From Hordeum vulgare subsp. vulgare (taxonomy: Eukaryota; Streptophyta; Magnoliopsida; Poales; Poaceae), in the NCBI RefSeq assembly GCF_904849725.1, contig NC_058520.1, positions 538,956,083-539,020,082 of the forward strand: 64,000 bases of DNA, in the 5' to 3' direction. Below the pieces are notes generated by a model. It had not been told where the DNA came from. It was given only the letters and a program-made list of their open reading frames with translations, and did not search any database. Positions within the stretch are counted from its first letter, which is position 1. Every line of letters begins with the position of its first letter. Below are positions 44,510 to 56,624 of this stretch, piece by piece. A program made the position numbers and the translations under genes.

Positions 44510-47209
44510 GCATCATTGATTTATCAATGCCTAGCTAAGGGCGTTAAACAATAGCGCTTGTTAGGAGGCAACCCAATGAATTTATATTTTTCTTTCTGTT
44601 TTGTTGCGTCCACACCATCATAATTCTGTGGTGATTGTGTTTTTTTGTGTTTCTTTTTGTGTTTGAGCCAAGCAAAACCTTTATGACTAGTCTTAGTAAT
44701 GGTTGTTTGATCCTGCTGGAAAAAGACAGAATTTTTTTTCTCACGAGATGATTTTTCATTTTTTATTCAGAAAGAGATTTTGAGTTGATTCTTTTTGCTG
44801 CTGATTGATATGCTTTTTTCCCAGGCCGTCATAATTTGTCAGATATTTTGAGGTACCAGAAGTATACAAAGTATACAGATTGCTACAGACTGGTCTGTTT
44901 TTGACAGATTCTGTTTTTGTTGAGTTGGTTGGTTGTTTTGATGAAACTATGGTTAGTATCGGGGGGTACTAGCCATGGAAAAGTGAGAATACAGTAGCCC
45001 ATCATCAATATAAATATAATTCAAGTTTGCTACAGTACCAAAAGAAGTGGTAGTTTATTTTCTTGTGCTAATGTTATCACGAGTTTCTGTTTAAGTTTTG
45101 TGTTGTGAAGTTTTCAAGTTTTGGGTGATGTTCTCATGGACAAAGAGATAAGGAGTGGAAAGAGCTCAAGCTTGGGGATGACCAAGGCATCCCAAGACAA
45201 ATTCAAGGACACCAAAAAGCCTAAGCTTGGGGATGCCCCGGAAAGGCATCCCCTCTTTCGTCTTCAATCCATCGGTAACATTACTAGGAGCTATATTTTT
45301 ATTCACCACATGATATGTGTTTTTGCTTGGAGCGTCTTGTATCATAGGAGTCTATTCCTTTTGTTGTGTCACAATCATCCTTGTTGCACACCTTTTTGAG
45401 AGAGAGAGACATGCACTCATCGTGATTTTTGCTAGAATGCTCATAGTGCGTCACTTATATCTTTTGAGCTAGATACTTGTGCTCTATGTGCTTCACTTAT
45501 ATCTTGTAGAGCACGGCGGTGCGTGATTTGGTAGTTGGCTTATGCTATGAAAGTAGTCCCAAAAGTGATAGATACCCAAAGAGGATGCAAAAACCTCCAT
45601 CTTCATGTGTATTGAATAGAAAGAGAAGTTTTGATTCCTCTCAAATAGTTTTGAGACACGGATTTGGTAATATTAAGAGTTATGTTAGTAGGGTGTTGTG
45701 AATCTAGAAATACTTGTGTTGAAGTTAGTGATTCCCGTAGCATGCACGTATGGTGAACTGCTATGTTAGGAAGTCGGAGCATAATTGATCTATTGACTGT
45801 CATTCTTTGTGTTGAGGTCGGGATCGCGCGATGGTTTACACCTACCAACCCTTCCCCTCGGAGTATGCGTTTAGCACTTTGTTTCGATTACTAATAAAAA
45901 ATTCGCAACAAGTATGTGAGTTCTTCATGACTAATGTGAGCCCATGGTATAGATGCACTTTCACCTTCCACCATTGCTAGCCTCTCTAGTGCCGCACAAT
46001 TCTCGCCGGTGCACAAACCCACCATATGACTTCCTCAAAACAGCCACCATACCTACCTACTATGGCATTTTCCTAGCCATTCCGAGATATATTGCCATGC
46101 AACTCCCACCGTTCCGTCTCATGACTTGTGCCATCACTCTCATATTTCCATTGCATGATCGTAAGATAGCTAGTGAGATGTTTCAACGTCATGCGTCATG
46201 CTAGATCGTTGCACATCCCGGTACACTGCCGGAGGCATTTCCTATGGAGTCATCATCATTGTGATCTTTGAGCCGTGAGTAAATAAAAGTGTGATGATCA
46301 TCATTATTAGAGCATTGTCCCATGTGAGGAAATAAAAAAATAGGCCGAAGAGCCCAAAAAGGAGAAAAAAGAATAGAAAAAAAGAGGCCTAAGAGCCCAA
46401 ATGAAACAAAAAGAGAGAAAAAGAGAGAAGGGACAATACTACTATCTTTTTCCACACTTGTGCTTCATGATAGCACCATGTTCTTCATGATTGAGAGCTT
46501 CTTGCTTTGTCACTACCATATGCTAGTGGGAATCTTCATTATATAACTTGGCTTGTATATTCCAATGATGGGCTTCCTCAAAATTGCCCTAGGTCTTCGT
46601 GAGCAAGCAAGTTGGATGCACACCCACTAGTTTTCCTTTTGAGCTTTCACATACTTATAGCTCTAGTGCATCTCTTGTATGGCAATCCCTACTCATTCAC
46701 ATTGATATCTACTAATGGGCATCTCCATAGCCTTTAGATACGCCGAGTCAATGTGACCATCTCCTCCTTTTTGTCTCACAACCACCACCACACTCTATTC
46801 CACCTATAGTGCTATATCCATGGCTCACGCTCATGTATTGCGTGATAGTTATAAAAAGTTTGAGAAAGTAAGAGTGTGAAAACAATTACTTGGCCAATAC
46901 CGGGGTTGTGCATGATTTACATTAGTTGTGTCAGGATGATGGAGCATAGCCAGACTATATGATTTTGTAGGGATAACTTTATTTGGCCTTGTTATTTTGA
47001 AAGTTCATGATTACTTTGCTAGTTTGCTTGAAGTATTATTGTTTTCATGTCAATAGAAAACTATTGTTTTTAATCTTACGGATCTGAACATTCATGCCAC
47101 ATGAAAGAAGTTGCAAAGGACAAATATGCTAGGTAGCATTCCACATCAAAAGTTCATTCTTTATCACTTCCCTACTCGAGGACGAGCAGGAGTTAAGCTT
47201 GGGGATGGT
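44510..47209 (+). other. 3' region of element A with three polypurine-tract copies
   Basis: AAGCTTGGGGATG occurs at 45168-45180, 45223-45235 and 47195-47207; the last primes the 3' LTR. Hairpin TTAGG-aggcaa-CCCAA at 44561-44576. TCACTTATATCTT repeats at 45451 and 45493. A/G-rich tract at 46325-46440. The block around 45810-45890 (ggtcgggatcgcgcgatggtt) recurs at 50880-50960 (reverse) and 63885-63955. Small frames here are not supported as genes. Confidence 0.7.
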
Positions 47210-48955
47210 TGATACGTCTCCAACGTATCTACAATTTTTGATGGTTTCATGCTATTATCTTGTCAAACTTTGGATGTTTTGCATGCCTTTTATATATTTT
47301 TTGGGACTAACTTATTAACTCAGTGCCAAGTGCGAGTTCCTGTTTTTTCCATGTTTCTGACCCAAAGTTGTCAGAATCGCGATTCTGAATCGGACCGGAG
47401 CTCTGTTGCTAGGATCGTGAATCCTAGAATCTTAACTATCAGGATCGTAGAAACTTAGATTCTATGAGCAAAATCGTAGAATCGGAGGGGCTAGTTTGGA
47501 TCGTCAGATCGTAAGATTCTAAGACTTGAGTCACGATTCTGACAACTTTGTTTTGACCCCTTTCAGAGGAGATTTTGAAACGGAGTCCAAACGGAAGAAA
47601 GTCCCCGAAAAGATTTTTTCTGGAATGGAAGAAGATCAGGAAGCTTGAGAGCCAAGGCAGTGGAGCCTCGGGGGCCCCACAAGCCCCCACCCCGCGGCCA
47701 AGGGGGTAGGCCGCGGCCCACAGGCTTGTGGCCCCCCTGAGCGCCCCCTAGCCTAGGGTTTGCGCCTATAAATTCCCTAAAAATCACAAAAAATCAGGAG
47801 ATCATCGAAAGTACTTTTCCACCGCCGCAAGCTTCTGTCTCCGCAAGATCCCATATGGGGCACGTTCTGGTGCCATGTCGGGATTCGGATACGGAGGGCT
47901 TCTTCATCAACACCATGACCTTTCCGATGATGTGTGAGTAGTTCACCATAGACCTACGGGTCCATAACTAGTAGCTAGATGGCTTCTTCTCTCTCTTGGA
48001 TCTTCAATACAAAGTTCTCCATCATCTTCATGGAGATCTATCCGATGTAATCTTCTTTTGTGGTGTGTTTGTCGAGATCCGATGAATTGTGGATTTATGA
48101 TCAGATTATCTATGAATCTTATTTGAGTTTCTTCTGATCTCTCTTATGCATGAGATCATATCCTTGTAATTCTCTTCGAGTTGTGGGTTTTGTCTGGCCA
48201 ACTAGATCTATGATTCTTGCAATGGGAGAAGTGCTTGGTTTTGGGTTCATACCGTGCGGTGACCTCACCCAGTGACAGAAGGGGTAGCGAGACACGCATC
48301 ATGTTGTTGCCATCAAGGGTAAAAAGATGGGGTTTTCATCATTGGTTTGATATTATCCCTCTACATCATGTCATCTTGCTTAAGGCGTTACTCTGTTCGT
48401 CATGAACTCAATACACTAGATGCATGCTGGATAGCGGTCGATGTGTGGAGTAATAGTAGTAGATGCAGAAAGTATCGGTCTACTTGTCTCAGACGTGTTG
48501 CCTATATGTATGATCATTGCCTTAGATATCGTCATGACTTTGCGCGGTTCTATCAATTGCTCGACAGTAATTTGTTCACCCACCGTGATATTTTCTATTA
48601 TGAGAGAAGCCTCTAGTGAACACTATGGCCCCCACGGTCTACTCCACACCATATTTTCAGCCTTACACTTTTTAATTCGTTGCACTTTCCGCCTTCAGAT
48701 CTCACTTTGCAAACAATCTTGAAGGGATTGATAACCCCTTTGAAGCGTTGGGTGCAAGCTTGTTTGTGTTTGCGCAGGTACTCTGGACTTGACGAAGCCC
48801 TCCTTCTGGATCGATACCTTGGTTCTCATACTGAGGGAAATACTTACTGCTCCTGTGCTGCATCACCCTTTCCTCTTCAAGGGAAAATCGACGCAAACCA
48901 GAGAAGTAACAAGAAGAATTCCTAGCGCCAAGGAAGCACTTTTGTTGCCGCAGCA
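47210..48955 (+). repeat. 3' LTR of element A with a MITE inside
   Basis: 1746 bp, about 200 longer than the 5' LTR because of the insertion at 47363-47550. Hairpin arms CCACAAGCC (47677-47685) and GGCTTGTGG (47723-47731), inner CGCGGCC (47693-47699) and GGCCGCG (47709-47715). TATA box at 47767-47773. Confidence 0.92.
47363..47550. mobile_element. 188-bp MITE (hAT-like) in the LTR of A
   Basis: Terminal inverted repeats CAAAGTTGTCAGAATCG at the left and its complement at the right end. Flanks ttctgacc (47355-47362) and ttttgacc (47551-47558) form an 8-bp duplication with one mismatch; the other LTR has a single empty site (ttttgacc). The 8-bp duplication fits hAT-derived MITEs; a 9-bp reading (Mutator) is less economical. 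It contains the perfect palindrome CAGAATCGCGATTCTG and many agaatc/gattct words. No coding capacity. Confidence 0.85.
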
Positions 48956-48960
48956 ATCCC

Positions 48961-49461
48961 CTTTCGACAGGGCACCGGAACACGACTCCACATGGCATCA
49001 CAACGGAATAGAAGCTTGCGACAGCAGAAAAAGTATTTTGGGTGGCTCTCTAGTGTTGTCCCATCAAAATAGAATTTATAGGAATTGAATTAGGCCAGTA
49101 AGCTCAGTGAGGTAGTCCCATTCCTTCAGGGCGTGGCCACCCCCCTTGGGCGTGCCCTGATGGCTTGGTGCCACCCCATGTGGCCTCTCGTCTTCTTACA
49201 AAGCTTTCGGGTCTTATTTTAATCATAAAAAATCATCGAACAGTTTTGTTGCGTTTGGACTCCGTTTGGTATTGCTTTCCTGAAAGGCCAAAAACACACT
49301 GAAAATATCAACTCGCACTAAGCACTAGGTTAATGCATTGGGTTAATAGGTTAGTTCTCAAAATAATACAAAACAACATATAAATGCATATAAATCATCC
49401 AAGATTGATAATATAATAGCATGTAACAACCAAAATATATAGATACGTTGGAGACGTATCA
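48961..49461 (-). repeat. Element B LTR, right part (-)
   Basis: It continues 41952 after removal of element A and one ATCCC copy. On the minus strand the LTR begins TGATACGTCTCCAACGTATC at 49461. Hairpin arms TCAGGGC (49126-49132) and GCCCTGA (49154-49160). TATA-like tataaatt (complement) near 49067-49075. Confidence 0.82.
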
Positions 49462-52284
49462 ACATCCCCAAGTTTAATTCTTGCTCGTCCTCGAGAAGGT
49501 AAATGATAAAAACAAATTTTTTGATGTGACATGCTACCTAACATGTAATCATTTTCAGGTATGATCATTGAGAAACAATGAGTTAATAAACATCAACATA
49601 GTAATATCCATAACCATAAGTAAGACAATCAGCAACTTTCAGAATATATGATCCCTAAAGAATATTTCCTCCCAATTCATTTTATCATATTAACATGGCA
49701 GGGCTCTGTCTTCACCACATAAATACAAATGTCAAGCACAACGGTGTTAAGCTAAGAAATTGGATCGTACTTTTTAATGCGCTTCACCATTTTACACCTC
49801 ACTCAATACATGAGCGTGAACCATGGACATAGCATACAGGTGAAATAAAATATGATGATAGGTATCAAAGGAGTAAAAAGTGGGGAAAAAAGTCTTGCAT
49901 CAACTAGGCGGACCAACGGGCTATGGAGATTCCTATCAATTGGTTTCAATGCAAGAGTAGGGATTGTCATGCGACGGATTCAGTAGAACTATAAGTGTAT
50001 GAAAGCTCAACCGAAGCTAAGTGGGTGTGCATCCAACTTGCTTGCTCATGAAGACCGTGGGCATTTGAGGAAGCTCATCATAGGAATATATAATTCATGT
50101 TTTATAATGAAAAATTCCCACTAACATATGAAAATAACAAAACATGAGACTCTCTATGTGAAAAGTATGATGCTTTCTCTAACACAAGTGTGGAAAAAGA
50201 AGTGGTAGCAGTGTCCCTTATCTCTTTTCTCTCATTTATCTCTTTTTTATTCTTATTTTTTTATTTCTATCTATCTTTCTTTCTGTCTTTCTTTTTTGTA
50301 TGGAGTCTCATCCCGACTTGTGGGGGTATCATTGTCTCCATCATCCTTTTCTCACTGAGACAGTGTTCTAATAACGAAAAACATCACAATTCCATCTACT
50401 CACAACTTGATATAAAAAACTGCCAATAAGATGACACTATATGAATGCATCTGGTAGTGTACCAGGATGTGAAATGATCTAGAATAGAAAAGATATCAAA
50501 AACAGACAAGCCATTGAAATATCGTGTTAGCTATCTTATGATCATGCAAAGTAATATGCAGATAAACACACAAGTCATGAGATGTAACATTGGAAGTTGC
50601 ATGGAAATATATCTTAGAATGGCTATGGAAATGCCATGATAGGTAGGTATGTTGGTTGTTTTGAGCAAGATATAAGGTGGCTTTTGTGTAACACAGTGTA
50701 TCATCTCGCGGGGTTTGTATGCACTGATGAAGGTTGCATCTATCCTCGAGGTGAGAACGGGCAATGCACGGTACCAGAGAGGCTAGCAAATATGGAAAGG
50801 TGAGTGTGTTTACATTTGTGGATTCACATTAGCCATAAAGAACTCATATACTTATTGCAAATCTTAATTAGCTCTCGTGAAGTAAAGTACTATTCACATG
50901 CCCCTAGGGAGGAGGTTGGTACGAGTTAACCATAGCGCGTACCCAACCTAAACAACACTAGGATTTCAACGAGGGATGAGAATGCTCACACATCATAACC
51001 ATGCCATTAACCAATATTAGAATCAACAACAAATTAAAACCTTTAAACTATCAACATTTCTACTATCTAACAACCATGCACTCACACCCTTTCATATTAC
51101 CACATCAATGTCATTAACCCATAATTTCACTTTTGTGTGCTACATGAAAGTTTTTTGTTATATCAACCTTGAATACATATCCTTCTTGGACTAGTATTTT
51201 AAACGATGAAAATTATCATTTCCCCCTATTGGACTCTCAAACAAATATAAGTGAAGAATGAGAGTGCAATTATTTCTATAAATTCTACATGCCGCCATGC
51301 TCAAAAAGATATAAGTGAAGTACTAGAGCAACTGCTTAGCTCAAAAGATATAAGTGAAGCACATAGAATATTCTAATAATCAAGGTGAACATGTGTCTCT
51401 ATAAAATAGGTGTGTCCAGAAAAAAAATTATTGTGTAAAACTAAAACAAAATCAAACTATAACACACAACACTCCAAGCAAAACACATATCATGTGATGA
51501 ATAAAAATATAACTTCAAGTGACATACCAATGGAATGGAGACGAAAGAGGGGATGCCTTCTGGGACATACAAAAGCTTAGACACTTGAGTATTCCTAATA
51601 TATTACCTTGGGGTGCCTTGGGAATCCATAAGTTTAGGGTCTTTCTACTCCTTATTCCTTCATCCATCATGATCGCACCAAAAACTGGAAAACTTCAGCA
51701 GACAAAACTTGATAGAAACCTCGTGAGATCCTTTAGTATAATTGGCAAATCATAAACTTTAGGTACAATTACAAATTTATTCTTACTTAATTATTTCATA
51801 AGATACTGTACTATAACTTCTCCATGGAATATACCTCCCAAATAATCCATAGCATCATCAAAACAAGAAAAATGTGCAAGCAAAAAACATAATCCATCTA
51901 AAACATAACTATTTGTAAAGATCAGCACAAACAACATACTTCTCTAACTCCAAAAATTATGAAAAATTAGGAAACCCTCAGGGATTTTTATATCAATGAT
52001 GTTTAAAAATCAGATCAAAAAGATGTTCTAGTATAATCACAGAAATTCTACACTGGACGTAAAAGTTTCTGTTTTTTGCATAGGATGAAATCCACTTATC
52101 CAAATTATCCCACATGCTTTGCTTGGGAAAAACACTAATTTAAACTAAAAACATAATAGTTATATTAAAAATAATCATGTCAACACAAAATAACAGAAAA
52201 TGAAAAACAAAAAAGACATAACTATTGGGTTGCCTCCCAACAAGCGTTATTGTTTACGCCCCTAGCTAGGCATAATGCATAGTT

Positions 52285-54330
52285 TCAAGTGCTGTCATCT
52301 TTGACATTCAATCTATAAGTGGCCCTCATGATAGATTAATAGGGTGGTTTAATTATCTTCCTTGGAAAGTATTCCATCCCTTTATTTAATGGTAATTGGA
52401 ATCATATGTTTCCCTCCTTCATGTCAATAATAGCACCTATAGTTCGTAAGAAAGGTCTTCCAAGTATAATTGGACAAGATAGATTGCATCCAATATCAAT
52501 CATAATGAAATATACAGTCACATAATTTATATTAGAAATGATAAGCACATCATTTATTCTACCCAAAGGTTCTTAATGGTTGAATCCACAAGATGCAAGT
52601 TAAGGGAACAATCTTGTATATCGGTGAGACCAAGCACATCACAAAGAGATTTAGATATAGTCGAAACACTAGCACCAAGGTCACAGAGAGCATTACATTC
52701 ATATTCTTTAAGATTTATTTTAATAGTAGGTCCCCATTCATCATGCAATTTTCTAGGTATAGAAACTTTTAGTTCAAGTTTCTCTTCATAAGCTTTTATC
52801 ATTGCTTCTACAATATGTTTAGTAAAAGATTTATTTTGTTCACAGGCATTGGGTGAGCTAATTATGGATTGAAACAAGTAAATAAATTCAACCAAATAAA
52901 AACTATCATAATTAAAGTACTTGTAATCCAAGATAGTGGCAGATTACTAGTTAAAGTTTTGACCTCTCTGAACCCACTTTTTTTAGTTTTAACATTAAGA
53001 TCATCACCCTTCGAACAAACGTGACGCCTTCTAGCTAAAGTTGACTCATGTCGAGTCCCTTTATAATCAATATTCATATTAGTAAATGAATATTCAATAG
53101 GAGATACACCAATAATTTTAATATTTTCATCATGATTACGGTAAAAACTGAGTGGAAGAGCTTTTTCTAGGAACTCTCGATTAGCTCTCAACCTAGCGGT
53201 CCTCTCCTTACTTTCATTGATAGATACTTGGATAGATTGAATGGAATCATTAATATCACCCTTAGGTGGAAAGGTTTTATTTTTAAGAGTTTCCACATCA
53301 TTAGCAAGCATGTCCATATTCCTAGCCATGTCATCAACTTTATGTAGTTTTTCTTCAACCATAGTGTTGAAAATCTTTTGAGAACTAATAAGTTATTTAA
53401 TTGTGTTCTTAATATCATAGGGTATCCTATTATTATTAGTAGAAGAATTCCCATAGGAATTGCCATAATTATTAGAGGAAATACCAGGATACGGTATAAC
53501 ATTGAATTTTCCTCTATATGCATTATTGTTCAAATTATTCGAGAGACAAAGTTCACATAAATAACATCATTATTTTGCTCAATCAAGGTAGATAAAGGCA
53601 TATCATTGGGATCAACATTAGCATGTTTGATAGCACCCATATTCATAAGAGCATCCATCTTATCACTCAAAACAGCAATTTCTTAAAAAAATTATCCTTC
53701 TTATGGGTTGGAGCTTGCTTGGTGTGCCATTGAGAATAATTTGCCATGATATTGTCCAGAAGTTTTGTAGCATCTCCCAATGCCACCTCCATAAAGGTGC
53801 CGCGTGCAGCGGAGTCAAGAAGATTTCTAGACACAAAGTTTAGTATCGTATAGAAATTTTTGTATAATCATCCATAAACTGAAGCCATGCGTGGGACAAT
53901 TCTAATCATCAAATTCATTCTCTCGCATGCTTGTGAAACATGTTATTGATCATGTAGTTGAAAATTCACAATTTGATTATGAAGAGAAATAATTTTAGCA
54001 GGAGGAAAACACTTTGCAATGAAAGCATCTTTACACTTATCCATATCATTTAGCTTTGTCTCTTAATGAAAAAGGAAACAATTTAAATTTTACTACATCA
54101 TTATCCATATCCTTTTTCTTTTGCATATCACATAATTCAACAAAAGTATTGAGTTGCGAAGTCAGATCCTCATTAGGACTTCTCGGAAATTGCTCTTTCA
54201 TAACAAAATTTATCAAGGCAACATTAATATCATTAAACTCCGCACTAGTAGCAGGTGGTATGGGAGTACTAATAAAATCATTATTATTAGTATTCTATAA
54301 ATCGCGCAACTTGGTATTATCTTGAGATAT
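52285..54330 (-). pseudogene. Gypsy gag-protease of element B, broken
   Basis: The minus strand codes an Athila-like gag followed by an aspartic protease domain. Near 54200 the gag part reads FVMKEQFPRSPNEDLTSQLN. A frameshift/stop-rich stretch follows (about 53500-54050), then open pieces at 53188-53523, 52862-53362 and 52554-52931. The protease shows ALCDLGASVSTISKSL near 52660-52700 (active-site DLG where D[ST]G is usual) and IILGRPFLRTIGAIID near 52430-52480, the conserved end of the fold. After about 60 more codons with stops the frame ends, and the post-ORF hairpin follows. RT would normally come next; it is absent, so a gag-protease-only element is likely. Confidence 0.72.
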
Positions 54331-54516
54331 AGTGACGAAGCAAGTGAACTAGAAAGCAAGATAAGTAAAGTAGCAACTAAAGCAAGCTAACAAGTAAACT
54401 AGTAAATGTAAATATTTGTATTTTTAATATTTTATGCAAGCTAAGATAATATAAAATAAAAATATAACGAGTGAATGATAATTTGTGTGAAGGTACTTGA
54501 TAGGTATTTTGTGATA

Positions 54517-54538
54517 CTCCCGGCAACTGCGCTAGAAA
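54517..54538 (-). promoter_or_regulatory. Primer-binding site of element B
   Basis: On the minus strand aatttctagcgcagttgccggga corresponds to the form atttcttgcgccgttgccgggga in A, with small changes. It lies directly inside the type-II LTR to its right. Confidence 0.7.
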
Positions 54539-54551
54539 TTCTTCCCGCTAC

Positions 54552-56243
54552 TTGTAAACTGCATTGGGATTTTCCCCGAAGAGGAGGGGAGATGCAACAT
54601 AGTAGAGATAAGTATTTACCCCACTGAGAACAAAGGTTATAGAACAAATAGGACGACCATTCAAACGCCCGTCTTTAGGTCCTATACACAAAAGAGCACA
54701 CACTTGCAACCAACACAGGCAAGAGGGTTGTCAATCCCCTTGAACTGTGATAATCCTCAAGTGCAAGGAATCATCATAGAACTTTCCAAAGATGGAAGTG
54801 ATAAGTATGGAGTGTCAAACCCACAAGGAGCTAAAGGTAAGATCAATATTATCCCAAGTCCTATCTGCCCCAGATACGACTCTATGCACACCGTGACTTT
54901 GTTCTATCTAGCAATGAGAAATAAAATTGTGTTGTGGGTATAAAGAGGATATATTAGCATGACTGGAAAAAAATATAGAAAATAGTCATTTACTAAATAA
55001 AGTTAGAATATATACAATATATTACAAATATCGAGCGTGGAATAATGATGGTATGGTGTGCGGAATTGTTCTAAGCAATTGATAACAAGATCGTTAATCA
55101 TTCTTGCGATTTTATATGAGGGAGAGACATGAGCTAACATACTTTCCGTACGTGGATCATATGAACTTATGATTGGACCTCTAGCAAGCATCCGCAACTA
55201 CTAAAAATCATTAAGGTAAACCCAATCATAACATTAAACATCAAGTCCCCTTTACTCCCATATGCAACAATCCCCTTACTCGGTGTACACTTCTGTCACT
55301 CTAGCCACCCACTATAAGCGTATCATGAACGTATTGAAACACCTAGAACGAGAATCCCTCACATGTGCACGGCATAGAGGGCACCATAGGAGAGCACCAA
55401 AATAAAACATACACTCAAACCAATCAAGATCATAAATCAACCCAAAAGACAACACAAATCTACTCAAACGTCATAGGATGGGAACACATCATTGATTAAT
55501 AATATGTGTCATGAAACACCATGTTCAAGTAGGGATTACAGCGGGGTGCGGGAGAGTGTACTTCTGAAAAGAGATGAGAAAGGGGATGAAGATGGTGATG
55601 TTGATGAAGATGATCACCACGACGATGGTCCCCCCCCCCCCCCGCAACACTCTAGCGCCACCGAGAGAGAGGGGGAGAGAGTCTCCCCCTTAGTATTTCT
55701 CCTCCATGGACTCTCACTAGATGGGGATAGGTTCTCCCTTGTGGTCCTTGGCCTCCATCTCTCCTGGAGGGGCGAGATCCCCTCCGATATTGGATCTCTC
55801 TCTGCGTTCCTCTAGGATTTTTGCTGCTATTTTCTGGTCCTTCACCGTTTCTTAAATATTCGGAGATCCATAACTCCGATCGGGCAGAAATTTTGACGGG
55901 ATTTTTAGCTATAAATTATCTTTCTCGCAGTGAAAGAAGGGCCCGAACCGACTTAAGGAGTGGCCACAATCTATCATAGCACGGCACCCCCTAGACGCAC
56001 CATGTTAGCTTGTGGGGCCCTCGGGCATCGTGTTGTGTTGATTCTTCTCCCCAAAATTCACATATATTCCAAACACAATCTTCATAAATTTTTAGCATGT
56101 TTTGAGTTTGTTTGATATGGATTTTCTGCAAAACAAAATACACACAAAAATAGGAACTCGCACTGGGCAATGGACAAGTAAGTTAGTCCCAAGAATATTG
56201 GCATGAATAATTCATAAATTATTGATACGTTGGAGACGTACCA
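54552..56243 (-). repeat. Type-II Gypsy LTR between elements B and C (-)
   Basis: On the minus strand it starts TGGTACGTCTCCAACGTATC at 56243 and runs to about 54552. It aligns with 62385-63750 over most of its length. Hairpin arms CCACAA (55964-55969) and TTGTGG (56010-56015). A run of C at about 55629-55643. Its left neighbour is a primer-binding site (B) and its right neighbour a 3' region (C), so it serves as 5' LTR for one and 3' LTR for the other. Confidence 0.82.
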
Positions 56244-56624
56244 ACATCCCAAGATTAATTACTACTCGTCTTTGAGTAGGTAAGTGATAAAAGAAATAAT
56301 TTATGAAGTGTGAATGCTAGGGTATTATATAAGTTTGATCAATGTTACTTCCAATCACTTTTTCTAGCATCATAAAACATCAACTCATTTCTTATAGAAC
56401 TTCTCATGATCAAGTAACAAGCTATTCACATATTAAAGTATAAACCATAAACTTTCTTAAAAACTAGCAAACTATGTTTTCAGTCCTCAAGCAATTACAA
56501 TTCATCTTATTTCCAGGAAGGGTCTATGTAAGAGATTAGATTTAGAAAATTCCACATACTCAACTATCATTTAGTCTTCCATGATTTTTTTATCACACTA
56601 AAAGCATATTAAGGACAGTATAAC
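56244..56624 (-). other. 3' region of element C next to its LTR
   Basis: It begins on the left with aacatcccaagattaattactactcg, the complement of the tract that precedes Gypsy LTRs here (compare 49462-49490). It breaks off near 56625 at unrelated sequence and resumes near 59600. Confidence 0.65.

Larger units (their letters stand above)
41953..48955 (+). mobile_element. Gypsy-type element A, non-autonomous, complete ends
   Basis: Two LTRs (41953-43495, 47210-48955) with TGATACGTCTCC starts and CAGCA ends are flanked by a perfect duplication ATCCC (41948-41952 and 48956-48960). A primer-binding site (43506-43524) and polypurine tract (47195-47207) are in place. The only ORF codes a 249-aa protein unlike gag or pol. 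The element is a young nested insertion in element B's LTR; its LTRs are close apart from a MITE in the right one. It must have used enzymes of another element. Gypsy assignment comes from its LTR, primer-binding-site and 3' region similarity to B and C. Confidence 0.9.
49462..54545 (-). mobile_element. Internal region of Gypsy element B (-)
   Basis: Read on the minus strand it has a primer-binding site at 54517-54538, a decayed gag-protease (54330-52285) and a long 3' region ending in a polypurine-like tract (complement of ccccaagttt, 49465-49474) at the LTR. No RT or integrase lies anywhere between. The 3' region 49462-52284 has no coding sequence; it shows hairpin arms TTGGG (52225-52229) and CCCAA (52236-52240) just after the ORF, ATATAAGTGAAG repeats at about 51309-51360, and a pyrimidine tract at 50215-50300 matching the A/G tract of A. 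Confidence 0.8.

Noticed and set aside
47363..47550. Stowaway (Mariner) MITE
   Set aside because: Flanks show an 8-bp duplication and ends CAAAGTTG, not a TA duplication with CTCCCTCC-type ends.
54056..54325. Plus-strand 89-aa frame
   Set aside because: It is the antisense shadow of the element B gag on the minus strand.
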